64,000 nt of DNA from Rhizobium lusitanum (GTDB taxonomy: Bacteria; Pseudomonadota; Alphaproteobacteria; Rhizobiales; Rhizobiaceae), in contig NZ_CP050308.1 of assembly GCF_014189535.1 (NCBI RefSeq), forward strand, positions 1,364,001 through 1,428,000, read 5' to 3'. The notes under the pieces were generated by a model. The model had not been told where the DNA came from. It did not search any database and worked only from the letters and a program-made list of their open reading frames with translations. Positions within the stretch are counted from its first letter, which is position 1; each line of letters opens with the position of its first letter. Positions 42,514 to 51,610 of this stretch are shown here, one piece after another. Made by a program: the position numbers and the translations under genes.

Positions 42514-43416
42514 TCAGCTCCTTACATGCGGCTTCAGTAGGTCCTCCAGGCCGATCCGGCGGAAGAGTTCGGCGCGGACGCGATCGGCGACGCCATTGAC
42601 GATTTCCGCACCATCCTCGGACGGATCGATATGGATGCGGAAGGGACGCGTGCCGAAGGGCATGTTGACGACATCGACGATGGCGACGGCAACAGAGGCG
42701 GCATCCGCATCGGCAGGCTCCAGCGAGGCCAACCCCTTCAGGGCCTGGTCCGGAACGCCGGCATAGGGACCATCGTCATATTCGGCAGCGCGCGCCTTGT
42801 CGGCGGGCGAGCCGGAATGAGCGAAATGGTTCGTGCCCTTGGTGAAGGCACCGGGAACGATGATGGCAGTCTCGATGCCCCAGCGGGTCAGCTCGGACGC
42901 ATAGGAGACGGCGAGCGAATCCATGGCGGCCTTGGCGGCGAAATAGGGCGACAGGTAAGGTGGCGTGCCGCCGCGGGTGCTGGACGAGGACACCCAGACC
43001 ACCAGGCCCTTGCCCTGCTGGCGCAGATGCGGAAGTGCTGCACGGTTGACGCGCTGGGTGCTGAGCACATTGATGTCGTAGAGCTCGGCGAACTGTTCCG
43101 GCGTGAAAGCCTCGGCGGGGCCGAAGGACATGTGGCCGGCATTGTGGATGATGGTGTCGATGCGGCCTTCCTGCCCGATGACCTTGGCGATACCGGCTTC
43201 GACGGAAGCGTCCGAGGCGACATCCAGCTCGACAGCTTTTAGGTCGACGCCGTTTTCCCTGGCGAAGGCGGCGGCTTCAGCGACTTGCGGCGCGTTGCGA
43301 CCCTCGGTTTGACGCATGCCGGCATAGACCGTGTGGCCGGCCTTGGCGAGAGCGCGGGCGGTCAAGGCGCCGAAGCCGCTTGATGCGCCGGTGATGACGA
43401 TAACTTGCTTGCTCAT
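42514..43416 (-). CDS. SDR family oxidoreductase
   Basis: A 300-aa short-chain dehydrogenase. The cofactor loop is VIVITGASSGFGALTARALAKAG (NADP-type), the structural motif is HNAGH (in place of NNAG), and the catalytic Ser...Tyr-x3-Lys is in WVSSSSTRGGTPPYLSPYFAAKAAMDSL. Length and the C-terminal extension resemble SDR family members acting on aldehydes or ketones. It follows another SDR gene on the same strand after an 80-base gap that holds a small hairpin; both diverge from a LysR gene. Confidence 0.9.
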   Translation of the reverse strand: MSKQVIVITGASSGFGALTARALAKAGHTVYAGMRQTEGRNAPQVAEAAAFARENGVDLKAVELDVASDASVEAGIAKVIGQEGRIDTIIHNAGHMSFGPAEAFTPEQFAELYDINVLSTQRVNRAALPHLRQQGKGLVVWVSSSSTRGGTPPYLSPYFAAKAAMDSLAVSYASELTRWGIETAIIVPGAFTKGTNHFAHSGSPADKARAAEYDDGPYAGVPDQALKGLASLEPADADAASVAVAIVDVVNMPFGTRPFRIHIDPSEDGAEIVNGVADRVRAELFRRIGLEDLLKPHVRS

Positions 43417-43496
43417 GATCCTGTTCCTTGTCGGATGACTATAGTGTGGGTGAATGGGTGGTGACGGCGGGAAGAACCCGCCGCCGATCAGGAGGC

Positions 43497-44246
43497 TCAG
43501 ACCATGCCGCCATTGGCGCGCAGCGTCTGGCCGTTGATCCAGGAACCATCAGGACCAGCGAGGAAGGAAACGGTAGCGGCGATATCATCAGGCGTGCCGA
43601 GGCGCTCCAGCGGGTTCATCTTGGCCATGCGGTCGATCAGCTCGTCGCTCTTGCCGTTGAGGAAGAGATCGGTCGCCGTCGGGCCGGGCGCGACGGCGTT
43701 GACCGTGATCGAACGGCCGCGCATCTCCTTGGACATGATGCCGGTCAGTGTTTCCACAGCGGCCTTGGTTGCGGCATAGACGCCGTAAGTCTCGAGCTTC
43801 AGGCCCACGACGCTGGTCGAGAAGTTGATGATGCGGCCGCCATCACGCAGGCGTTTGCCGGCTTCACGCAGCGTATTGAAGGTGCCCTTCAGGTTGATGG
43901 CGATCTGGCGGTCGAAGTTGGCGTCATCGGCATCGGTGATCTTGGCGAGCTGCAAGATGCCGGCATTGTTAACGAGGACATCGATACCGCCAAAGGCGGC
44001 TTCGGCCGCGTCGAACATCCGGCGCACAGCTTCGGCATCGGAAACGTCAGCCTTGGCGATCAGCGCCTTGCCGCCCTTCCCCTCTATTTTGCGGGCCAGC
44101 TCCTCGGCGGCGGCTTCGCTGCCGGAGTAGTTGATGACAACCGTGAAGCCGTCCTTTGCGAGGCGTTCCGCAATCGCGGCGCCAATGCCGCGAGATGCGC
44201 CGGTAACGATGGCTACCCTGTTGGAATTATTGGTCATTGTCTTCAT
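43497..44246 (-). CDS. SDR family oxidoreductase (FabG-like)
   Basis: A 249-aa classical SDR. Visible are VAIVTGASRGIGAAIAERLAKDG (cofactor loop), DVLVNNAGI, the catalytic Ser and Tyr-x3-Lys in INFSTSVVGLKLETYGVYAATKAAVET, and the C-terminal SFLAGPDGSWINGQTLRANGGM. It may start at 44246 or at the ATG three codons on. Divergent from the LysR gene at 44361 with 114 bases between, it is the likely target of that regulator, as is common for rhizobial LysR-SDR pairs. Confidence 0.9.
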   Translation of the reverse strand: MKTMTNNSNRVAIVTGASRGIGAAIAERLAKDGFTVVINYSGSEAAAEELARKIEGKGGKALIAKADVSDAEAVRRMFDAAEAAFGGIDVLVNNAGILQLAKITDADDANFDRQIAINLKGTFNTLREAGKRLRDGGRIINFSTSVVGLKLETYGVYAATKAAVETLTGIMSKEMRGRSITVNAVAPGPTATDLFLNGKSDELIDRMAKMNPLERLGTPDDIAATVSFLAGPDGSWINGQTLRANGGMV

Positions 44247-44360
44247 CCTTCATGTTTCTGCGCCGTAGCGCGTTTCGATGAAGCGAAGATGCCTCTTTTC
44301 AATTCGCGGATAATCATCCATTAATCGGCATCACTATCCGAAATTTACGAACAAAGAAAA

Positions 44361-45272
44361 ATGGACAGATTCGATGCCATGCGGGTGTTTTCCCGCGTCG
44401 TGGAACGCCGCAGCTTCACGCTGGCCGCCGAAGACACCGGCCTGCCGCGCTCGACGGTAACGGACGCTGTCAAGCAACTGGAGGCGCGGCTGGGTGTTCG
44501 CCTGCTGCAGCGAACCACACGGCATGTCAGCCCGACGCTCGACGGCGAGGCCTATTACCAGCGCTGCCTGCGCATCTTGTCGGACATTGAAGACGCCGAA
44601 GGCGCCTTTGCCGGTGCCAAGCCGAAGGGGCTGTTGCGCGTCGATGTGCACGGAACGCTCGCCCGGCATTTCGTCCTGCCGAACCTGCCGTCCTTCCTCG
44701 AAACCTATCCCGAAATCGAACTTTACATGACCGAGGGCGACCGTTTCGTCGACCTGATCCGCGAAGGCATCGACTGCGTGCTGCGCGTCGGCACGCCGCA
44801 GGACAGCGACATGATCGCCCGCCGCGTCGCCATGTTGGAGGAAGTTACGCTGGCCGCGCCGGCCTATATCGAGCGCTTCGGCATGCCGACGCATCCGGAC
44901 ACTCTCGACGGCCACCGCATGGTCGGCTTCCGCTCCTCGGCGACGGGTGGATTGCTGCCGCTGGAATTCACCATCGACGGCGCGGTACGCAACATCACTT
45001 TGCCCGCCACGGTCTCCGTCAACGCCGCCGAGAGCTATTTTTCGGCGGCCAAGCTCGGCCTCGGACTGATCCAGGTGCCGCGCTATCACGCTGAAGAAGC
45101 CCTGAAATCCGGCGAGTTGCTTCACGTCCTCAAGGACTTTCCGCCAACCAGAACACCGGTCTCGATGCTCTACCCCCGCAACCGCCAGCTCTCCCCGCGC
45201 GTGCGCGTCTTCATCGACTGGCTCGTCCAGGTATTTGCCCGACAAACCGAAGCTGAAGGCAGCAGTGGATGA
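44361..45272 (+). CDS. LysR family transcriptional regulator
   Basis: A 303-aa protein. DNA-binding part: MDRFDAMRVFSRVVERRSFTLAAEDTGLPRSTVTDAVKQLEARLG; effector domain about 90-295. Its sequence style is the same as the LysR at 35.6 kb (AMR-F-RVVE-x-FT-AA, STVT, YPxNRQLSPRVRVFIDWL), so the two are close paralogues. It lies between two sets of likely targets: the divergent SDR genes on the left and the LLM monooxygenase operon on the right. Confidence 0.92.
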   Translation: MDRFDAMRVFSRVVERRSFTLAAEDTGLPRSTVTDAVKQLEARLGVRLLQRTTRHVSPTLDGEAYYQRCLRILSDIEDAEGAFAGAKPKGLLRVDVHGTLARHFVLPNLPSFLETYPEIELYMTEGDRFVDLIREGIDCVLRVGTPQDSDMIARRVAMLEEVTLAAPAYIERFGMPTHPDTLDGHRMVGFRSSATGGLLPLEFTIDGAVRNITLPATVSVNAAESYFSAAKLGLGLIQVPRYHAEEALKSGELLHVLKDFPPTRTPVSMLYPRNRQLSPRVRVFIDWLVQVFARQTEAEGSSG

Positions 45273-45412
45273 ATATTTCCCCGAACCGATCAAATAAATG
45301 AAACCAGCTCTTTGAATGCGCCGACAGCACTCCTACGTCGAAGGAGATTGTCTCGCCGGCGCCGGCTCGCACGCCGCAATGACCCCCATGATTTTCGAGA
45401 GGGACTGGATCC

Positions 45413-46759
45413 ATGACTGAACAGAAGCAATTGAAGCTTGGGGCCTTCATGCGTCCCGTCAGCCTGCATACCGGCGCATGGCGCTATCCCGGCGCTTACC
45501 CGGATGCGAATTTCAATTTCCAGCATATCAAAGGCTTCGCCCAGGAACTGGAAAAGGCGAAGTTCGATGCCTTCTTCATGGCCGATCACCTTGCCGTGCT
45601 GAACATGCCGGTCGAGGCGCTAAAGCGCAGCCATACCGTGACGTCCTTCGAGCCGTTCACCCTGCTCTCGGCGCTTGCCGCCGTCACCGAAAGGATCGGC
45701 CTCGTCGCCACGGCGTCGACCACCTTCGACCAGCCCTATCACATCGCCCGACGCTTCGCCTCCCTCGACCACATCAGCGGTGGTCGCGCCGGCTGGAATA
45801 TCGTCACGACCTCCAACCCGGACGCGGCGTTGAATTTCGGCCTCGACGAGCATATGGAGCACGGCGAGCGCTATCACCGCGCCCGCGAGTTCTACGATGT
45901 CGTTACCGGCCTCTGGGACAGCTTTGCCGACGATGCCTTCATCCGCGATGCCGAGAGCGGCATCTTCTTCGATCCGGACAAGATGCATGTGCTCGCCCAC
46001 AAGGGCGAGGAGCTTAGCGTGCGCGGGCCGCTCAACATCGCCCGCCCGCCGCAAGGCTGGCCGGTAATCGTCCAGGCCGGGCAATCCGACGTTGGCCGTC
46101 AGCTCGCCGCCGAAACGGCGGAAGCAGTTTTTGCCGCCCCGCGCAATCTCGCCGACGGCAAGGCGATCTACGCCGATATCAAGGGCCGGATGAAAAAGAT
46201 CGGCCGCAACCCGGATCATCTAAAGATCCTCCCCGCCGCCTTTATCATCGTGGGCGATACTGTCGAGGAGGCCAAGGCCAAGCGCGCCAAGCTCGACAGC
46301 CTGGTGCATTACGACAGTGCCATCGCCTCCCTGTCGATCTCGCTCGGTCATGATGCTTCAAGCTTCGATCCCGACGGCCCGCTGCCCGCGACGCCGGAAA
46401 CCAACGCCAGCAAAAGCGGCCGCGAGCGCGTCATCGCTTTGGCCGAGGAGGAGAAACTGACCGTGCGCCAGCTTGCCCAGCGCCTCGGCGGCTATGCCGG
46501 CCTTGCCTTTGTCGGCACGCCGCAGACGATCGCCGACGAGATGGAGCAATGGTTGCACGAGGAAGGCTCCGACGGCTTCAACGTCGTCTTCCCCTTCCTG
46601 CCGCAGGGCCTGCTTGATGTCACCACCCGCGTCGTTCCGGAGCTACAACGCCGCGGCATCTTCCGCCGCGACTACGAAGGCACGACCTTGCGCGAAAATC
46701 TCGGCCTGCCGCGCCCGGAAAACCGCTTCTTCAAACCCGTTTCCGAAGCGGCGCAATAA
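45413..46759 (+). CDS. LLM class flavin-dependent monooxygenase (NtaA/SnaA/DszA family)
   Basis: A 448-aa FMN-dependent oxygenase of the bacterial luciferase fold. Visible are LKLGAFMRPVSLHTGAWRYP at the N terminus, the conserved FMADHLAVL, the ISGGRAGWNIVTTSNPDAA stretch typical of the group, and QAGQSDVGRQLAAETAEAVFAAP. Family members oxidise aminopolycarboxylates, dibenzothiophene or dimethyl sulfide, using FMNH2 from a separate reductase. No flavin reductase is adjacent. The following AhpD-fold gene starts five bases after the stop, so the two form an operon. Confidence 0.92.
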   Translation: MTEQKQLKLGAFMRPVSLHTGAWRYPGAYPDANFNFQHIKGFAQELEKAKFDAFFMADHLAVLNMPVEALKRSHTVTSFEPFTLLSALAAVTERIGLVATASTTFDQPYHIARRFASLDHISGGRAGWNIVTTSNPDAALNFGLDEHMEHGERYHRAREFYDVVTGLWDSFADDAFIRDAESGIFFDPDKMHVLAHKGEELSVRGPLNIARPPQGWPVIVQAGQSDVGRQLAAETAEAVFAAPRNLADGKAIYADIKGRMKKIGRNPDHLKILPAAFIIVGDTVEEAKAKRAKLDSLVHYDSAIASLSISLGHDASSFDPDGPLPATPETNASKSGRERVIALAEEEKLTVRQLAQRLGGYAGLAFVGTPQTIADEMEQWLHEEGSDGFNVVFPFLPQGLLDVTTRVVPELQRRGIFRRDYEGTTLRENLGLPRPENRFFKPVSEAAQ

Positions 46760-46764
46760 GAGAC

Positions 46765-47313
46765 ATGCCGATGAGCCATATCACGCCGATCGACTACGAT
46801 ACCGCGTCAGAAGCCGTCCGCACTGAGCACGACCGTGAGGTCGCGCTGCGCGGACGCATGACCAATATGAAGCGGACGCTACTGCATTCGCCGGTGGCAC
46901 ACCGCATCTATGCCGAATGGTTCACGCTGCGCGAAGAGCTACGCCCGGCGCTGGACGACCGCGCCGTCTGGCTCTTCTGCCAGGCCATTTCGCTGGAAAG
47001 CCGGGCGATCATCCCCGTCGGCTTCTTCCGCCGCGCGCTGATCAATGCCGGCCTGACGCCGGAGACCATCGCACCGACCGAAGACGAAGCGCTGCTGATC
47101 GATTTCGGCAAGGCCATCGTCAAGGATTCCAACGCCGTGCCGGAGGCATTGTGGGCGAAGTTGAAGACGCGCTACGACGAACCCACACTCGTCAACCTCG
47201 TCGCTTTCGCCGGCATCATGATCGCCACAGCGGTTTATACCAATGTGGTGAAGGTGGATATCGATCCGGAGCTTGGAGCGTATCTGGAAGGGTTTGAATT
47301 ACCCTCGAGATAA
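46765..47313 (+). CDS. AhpD-fold (carboxymuconolactone decarboxylase-like) protein
   Basis: A 182-aa helical protein. The overall layout (YDTASEAVRTEHDREV, then RALINAGLTPETIAPTEDEALLIDFGKAIV) is that of AhpD-fold proteins, but there is no CxxC pair, only a single Cys (LFCQAIS). It cannot act as a thiol peroxidase of the AhpD kind. The start may be 46765 or 46771. It follows the LLM monooxygenase as second gene of an operon, and the same gene pair occurs in other rhizobia, so a linked role is probable. Immediately downstream lies the RIME repeat. Confidence 0.72.
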   Translation: MPMSHITPIDYDTASEAVRTEHDREVALRGRMTNMKRTLLHSPVAHRIYAEWFTLREELRPALDDRAVWLFCQAISLESRAIIPVGFFRRALINAGLTPETIAPTEDEALLIDFGKAIVKDSNAVPEALWAKLKTRYDEPTLVNLVAFAGIMIATAVYTNVVKVDIDPELGAYLEGFELPSR

Positions 47314-47316
47314 TGA

Positions 47317-47459
47317 AAAGCCCCTCACCCCAGCCCTCTCCCCGTTTTGACGGGGAGAGGGAGCGACCTCGCCAAGGCCCCTTCGCCCCGCATGCGGGGA
47401 GAAGGTGGGCTCGAACAGTTGAGCAAAGGAAACTGCGAGAGGACAGATGAGGGGCCTTT
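47317..47459. repeat. RIME-type palindromic intergenic repeat
   Basis: A 143-base element bounded by AAAGCCCCTCA and TGAGGGGCCTTT (inverted ends). Inside are two hairpins: CCCTCTCCCCG-TTTTGA-CGGGGAGAGGG (47334-47361, perfect 11 pairs) and CCTTC-CCCCGC-AT-GCGGGG-GAAGG (about 47380-47405). This is the layout of RIME1, the Rhizobium-specific intergenic mosaic element. It separates the LLM operon from the convergent osmC-like gene and may act as a transcription barrier. Confidence 0.8.
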
Positions 47460-47471
47460 CGGAGCTCGGAA

Positions 47472-47900
47472 TTACCCCGAAATCACCGTCTCAAACTTCG
47501 GATTGCCACGGATCGTATTGCTGACCGTGCAGATCTCGTCCTCGGCGGCATGCGCAATCGCATTGCGGATCTCATCGCCGAAATCGCCCTTGATGGTGAA
47601 GGCGATGTTGAATTTCTCGACGCGCGACAGCCCTTCCGTCGCCTTCTCGCCGGTCACGACGGCGGTAACTTCCGTCAGCTTGTCGAGCACGCCGAGGCTG
47701 CTTGCGGCCATGCGGGCGCTGAGCACAAGACAGGCCGACAGCGAGGAATAGAGCAGGTCGAGCGGATTAAAACCCGGCTGCGACGGCGAGGTGACGATGT
47801 CGATCTCACCGCCCGTCACCGATGTTACATGCGGAAAGCCGGTGCGGCCGAGGGTGGCGGTGGCGCCCGTCTGTCTGGTCTTCACTCTCAACTCGGCCAT
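47472..47900 (-). CDS. OsmC/Ohr family peroxiredoxin
   Basis: A 142-aa protein. The two redox cysteines are C57 (SSLSACLVLSARM) and C124 (EDEICTVSNTI), as in the OsmC family that detoxifies organic hydroperoxides. GGEIDIVTSPSQPGFNPLDLLYSSL is the substrate-binding N-terminal part. It is nearer to YhfA/OsmC-like proteins than to Ohr. It diverges from glycerate kinase. The start at 47900 gives the expected length. Confidence 0.9.
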   Translation of the reverse strand: MAELRVKTRQTGATATLGRTGFPHVTSVTGGEIDIVTSPSQPGFNPLDLLYSSLSACLVLSARMAASSLGVLDKLTEVTAVVTGEKATEGLSRVEKFNIAFTIKGDFGDEIRNAIAHAAEDEICTVSNTIRGNPKFETVISG

Positions 47901-48054
47901 ATCGAAAATCCCTCAAATTAAAAGGTTGAAACTGTTGTTTGAAACATAGGGATTCACCTTGCCGGACACAATCGGCCTTCCTCACCCTTGCGCGTTGGCG
48001 CCAGTTGAGCCACCAAATGGCTACGAGCTCATCGCAGACAGGCAGAATTCCAAT

Positions 48055-49320
48055 ATGACCGTTTCCGATCCCCGCGCCTTCCTCACCTCCCTCTTCGACG
48101 CAGCCGTCCGCGCCGCCGATCCAATGACCGGCATTCGCGCGCACCTGCCTGCAAAGCCGAAAGGGCGGACGATCGTCATCGGCGCCGGCAAGGGCTCGGC
48201 GCAGATGGCGGCGGCCTTGGAGCAATGCTGGGATAGCCCGCTGGAAGGGCTGGTGGTGACGCGCTACGGCTTTGCCGCCCCCTGCCGCCACATCGAGATC
48301 ATCGAAGCCTCCCATCCCGTCCCCGACGAGGCCGGCCTTGTCGCCTCCGAGCGGTTGCTGAAGCTGGTCGAGGGCCTGACGGAGGACGATCTGGTGATCG
48401 CGCTGATCTCCGGTGGCGGTTCGGCATTGCTGCCGTCGCCTGCCGGTGCCCTCACCCTTGCCGACGAGATCGCCGTCAACAAGGCACTGCTCGCCTCCGG
48501 CGCACCGATCTCAGTGATGAACGTCATTCGCAAGCACCTGTCGACCATCAAGGGTGGCCGTCTGGCCACTGCCGCCTATCCGGCCAAGGTCGTCTCGCTG
48601 GTGGTCTCAGACATTCCGGGCGACGATCCGGCCCTCGTCGCCTCCGGCCCGACAGTCCCTGGCGCCGGCACGCGCGCTGAAGCGCTGGATCTCATCCGCC
48701 TCTATCGCATCGAACTGCCTGCCGCCGTCATCGCGCATATCGAAAAGCCGGAGGCCGATGCGCCACGGCCGGGCGATCCACGCTTTGCCCGCAACGAAGT
48801 GCATCTCATCGCCTCGGCCGGTGTCTCGCTGGAGGCTGCGGCCCAAGTGGCGCGCGAAGCCGGCATCGAGGCGGCGATCCTTTCGGATGCGATCGAGGGC
48901 GAGGCCCGCGAGGCCGCACACATGCATGCCGCGCTCGCCCGCGAAATCCTGCATCGCAATCGCCCCTTCTCCAAGCCGATCGTATTGCTCTCCGGCGGAG
49001 AGACGACGGTGACCCTGACGGGCAAGGGCAAAGGCGGACGAAACTCCGAATTTCTGCTGTCGCTGGCGATCGATATCGACGGTCACGCGGGCATTCATGC
49101 CATGGCGGCGGATACGGATGGTATCGACGGCAGCGAGGACAATGCCGGCGCCTTTGCCGACGCAAGCACGGTGGCGCGCTTGCGCAAGGCCGGGCTGATG
49201 CCCGCCGAGATGCTCAGAAACAACGACGCCTGGACGGCATTCAACGCGATCGGCGATCTCTTCGTCCCCGGTCCGACCGGTACGAACGTCAATGACATCA
49301 GAGCTATTCTGATCGCCTGA
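48055..49320 (+). CDS. Glycerate 2-kinase (DUF4147/MOFRL family)
   Basis: A 421-aa enzyme that phosphorylates D-glycerate at C2, feeding glycolysis from the serine, glyoxylate or sugar-acid routes. Visible are VIGAGKGSAQMAAALE (about 38-53), the ALISGGGSALLPSPAG phosphate-binding loop, VVSDIPGDDPALVASGPTVP, and the C-terminal MOFRL segment VLLSGGETTVTLTGKGKGGRN and DTDGIDGSEDNAGA. I chose the ATG at 48055; the frame opens at 47959 with a poorly conserved leader. The same family is often labelled hydroxypyruvate reductase (TtuD) in older annotations. Confidence 0.9.
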   Translation: MTVSDPRAFLTSLFDAAVRAADPMTGIRAHLPAKPKGRTIVIGAGKGSAQMAAALEQCWDSPLEGLVVTRYGFAAPCRHIEIIEASHPVPDEAGLVASERLLKLVEGLTEDDLVIALISGGGSALLPSPAGALTLADEIAVNKALLASGAPISVMNVIRKHLSTIKGGRLATAAYPAKVVSLVVSDIPGDDPALVASGPTVPGAGTRAEALDLIRLYRIELPAAVIAHIEKPEADAPRPGDPRFARNEVHLIASAGVSLEAAAQVAREAGIEAAILSDAIEGEAREAAHMHAALAREILHRNRPFSKPIVLLSGGETTVTLTGKGKGGRNSEFLLSLAIDIDGHAGIHAMAADTDGIDGSEDNAGAFADASTVARLRKAGLMPAEMLRNNDAWTAFNAIGDLFVPGPTGTNVNDIRAILIA

Positions 49321-49322
49321 CG

Positions 49323-49520
49323 TCAGGATTGAACGAGATCGGCGGTTTGCGCGCAATCGTCGCAACGCCAATAGGCCGGCGCTGTCGATATCCACCGGAA
49401 GAAATGCCGGCGGCAATGGGCGCATTCGATTTCGACGACATGCGTCTTTTCGGCAACGACGACGGGCTTGGGCCTATTCTTGCGCTCGTTCTTCCACTGC
49501 TCAAGTTTCGTGACGGCCAC
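49323..49520 (-). CDS. Small zinc-ribbon protein with GTG start
   Basis: A 65-aa protein. A GTG at 49520 has GGAGAG seven bases before it and gives VAVTKLEQWKNERKNRPK as the N terminus. Two CxxC pairs, CAHC and CDDC, separated by 16 residues (with WISTAPAYWR between them), form a probable zinc ribbon. The N-terminal part is basic and could bind nucleic acid. It is convergent with glycerate kinase; only two bases separate the stops. Function unknown. Confidence 0.72.
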   Translation of the reverse strand: MAVTKLEQWKNERKNRPKPVVVAEKTHVVEIECAHCRRHFFRWISTAPAYWRCDDCAQTADLVQS

Positions 49521-49864
49521 CGTTACTCTCCACGCAATACTTCGGCCTCGATATACACACACCTAAAGTAGACTGCTCTGATGAATAAAATATTGCGAGT
49601 GCGAAAAGCGCCCGTCTCCTACATTTTGCGGCAGCATTAATACGAAAGCGCGATGGCGCGAGCTGCATTTAATACTGGGCGGCTTCAAAGGCCGACAATG
49701 GCTCCGAGTATCACGGCCGGAAGGTCGCCTTTTGCCGGCCGATCCTACGCTGGTGGTGACGAAGACAGCTGCGTTTACGCGCTCGGAAATCGCTCTCGTC
49801 ACACTGGACACTATCCCCGCGATAAGCTCCTTTACTTCGATAACAAACTCCCAGAGGGACCATC
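49521..49864. other. 344-base gap without a supported gene
   Basis: This lies between the small zinc-ribbon gene and the transpeptidase gene. It should hold the promoters of both. An AT-rich portion sits at 49560-49650. No hairpin, repeat or plausible coding frame with a ribosome site is apparent. Confidence 0.5.
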
Positions 49865-51610
49865 ATGCGCCATTTCCGCCAGCGAGCGATATCCTCGGCA
49901 ACCATTCTCGCCTTCGGGCTTTTCTCCATCACGACAGTCCAGGCCGCGGCACCGGAGCCGGTCGAAGCAGAGCATGGGATGGTGGTGACCGCGCAGCATC
50001 TGGCGACCGATATCGGCGTCGACGTGCTGAAGAGTGGCGGCAATGCCGTCGATGCGGCAGTGGCGGTCGGCTATGCGCTCGCCGTGGTCTATCCGACCGC
50101 CGGCAATATCGGCGGCGGCGGCTTCATGACCATCCGGCTGAAGGATGGCAAAACGGCCTTCCTCGATTTCCGCGAACGCGCGCCGCAGGCCTCGACCAAG
50201 ACCATGTACCTCGATGACAAGGGCAATGTCGTCAAGGGCGCCAGCACGGACGGCTATCTCGCCGTCGGCGTCCCCGGCTCCGTCATGGGCTTCGAGACAG
50301 CGCGTGAGAAATACGGCACGAAAACCCGGCAGGAGCTGATGGCGCCGGCGATCCGTTACGCCAAGGAAGGCTTCACGCTGAACCAGGCCGATGCCGCCGA
50401 ACTGAACGACGGCAAGAAGTGGCTGTCGCGCGACCCGGCAACCGCCGCGATCTTCACCAAACCGAACGGCGCGCCCTTCTCGACCGGCGACCGGTTCACC
50501 CAGCCGGACCTCGGCGCCGCACTGTCGAGCATTTCCGAACAGGGGCCTGATGGATTCTACAAGGGATCGACCGCCGATGCCATCGTCAAGGCCAGCCAGG
50601 ACAAGGGCGGCATCCTGGCGAAGGTTGACTTCGACCAGTACAAGGTCCGCGAACTCGATCCGGTGAAGTGCAATTACCGTGGCTACGAGATCATCTCCTC
50701 GCCGCCGCCCTCTTCCGGCGGCGTGATCATCTGCGAAATCCTCAACGTGCTGGAAGGCTACCCGCTCTCCTATACCGGCTACGCCTCGGCTGACACCGTG
50801 CATCTGATGACCGAGGCCATGCGCTACGCCTATGTCGACCGCAACTCCACGCTGGGCGACCCCGATTTCGTCGACAATCCCGTCACCAAGCTGCTGGACA
50901 AGGACTATGCCAGGAAGATCCGCGACAGCATCGACCCCTATCGTGCTGGCGTCTCCAAGGATCTGATGCCGAAGGGTCTCGGCGAGAGCCATGAGACGAC
51001 GCATTATTCGATCATCGACAATGACGGCAATGCGGTAGCGGTTACCTACACGCTGAACGGCTCCTTCGGCGCAGGCGTCGTCGCGCCCGGCACCGGCATC
51101 CTCCTCAACAACGAGATGGATGATTTCACCTCCAAGCCCGGCGTGCCGAACCTCTACGGCCTGGTACAAGGCGAGGCCAATGCCATCCAGCCGAAGAAGA
51201 CGCCGCTCTCTTCCATGAGCCCGACCATCGTCGCCAAGGATGGCAAGCCCTTCATGGTGATCGGCAGCCCCGGCGGTTCGCGCATCATCACCATCACGCT
51301 GGAGGCGATCATCAACGTCATCGATTTCGGCATGGATATCCAGCAGGCGATCGACGCGCCGCGCGTCCATCACCAGTGGCTGCCGGACCGGATCTATACC
51401 GAGCCTTATGCCCTCTCGCCCGACACGATCAAGCTGCTGACCGGCATGGGATACAATGTCCAGGTCGGCGGCGACTGGCCGGTCTGGGGGAAAGCGGCCG
51501 GTATTCTCGTCGGCGGCAAGAGCCTCAGCGACATCGCCAAGGGCGGCGGCGCACGCTACAACGGCGCGATGGACAGCCGTGCCGGCTCGGGCCTCGCCGG
51601 CGGCTACTGA
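49865..51610 (+). CDS. ggt: Gamma-glutamyltransferase, secreted
   Basis: A 581-aa Ntn-hydrolase precursor. A signal peptide (residues 1-27, ISSATILAFGLFSITTVQA) sends it to the periplasm. It self-cleaves before Thr379 in ESHETTHYSI to give large and small subunits; Thr379 is then the nucleophile. Other visible motifs are NIGGGGFMTI, SSPPPSSGGVIICEIL and GSPGGSRIIT. It hydrolyses glutathione and other gamma-glutamyl compounds or transfers the glutamyl group, probably for scavenging Cys and Glu. It is a single gene; the next gene starts 340 bases away. Confidence 0.96.
   Translation: MRHFRQRAISSATILAFGLFSITTVQAAAPEPVEAEHGMVVTAQHLATDIGVDVLKSGGNAVDAAVAVGYALAVVYPTAGNIGGGGFMTIRLKDGKTAFLDFRERAPQASTKTMYLDDKGNVVKGASTDGYLAVGVPGSVMGFETAREKYGTKTRQELMAPAIRYAKEGFTLNQADAAELNDGKKWLSRDPATAAIFTKPNGAPFSTGDRFTQPDLGAALSSISEQGPDGFYKGSTADAIVKASQDKGGILAKVDFDQYKVRELDPVKCNYRGYEIISSPPPSSGGVIICEILNVLEGYPLSYTGYASADTVHLMTEAMRYAYVDRNSTLGDPDFVDNPVTKLLDKDYARKIRDSIDPYRAGVSKDLMPKGLGESHETTHYSIIDNDGNAVAVTYTLNGSFGAGVVAPGTGILLNNEMDDFTSKPGVPNLYGLVQGEANAIQPKKTPLSSMSPTIVAKDGKPFMVIGSPGGSRIITITLEAIINVIDFGMDIQQAIDAPRVHHQWLPDRIYTEPYALSPDTIKLLTGMGYNVQVGGDWPVWGKAAGILVGGKSLSDIAKGGGARYNGAMDSRAGSGLAGGY

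Noticed and set aside
47317..47459. Insertion sequence
   Set aside because: Inverted ends are present but there is no transposase frame, and the hairpin layout fits RIME instead.
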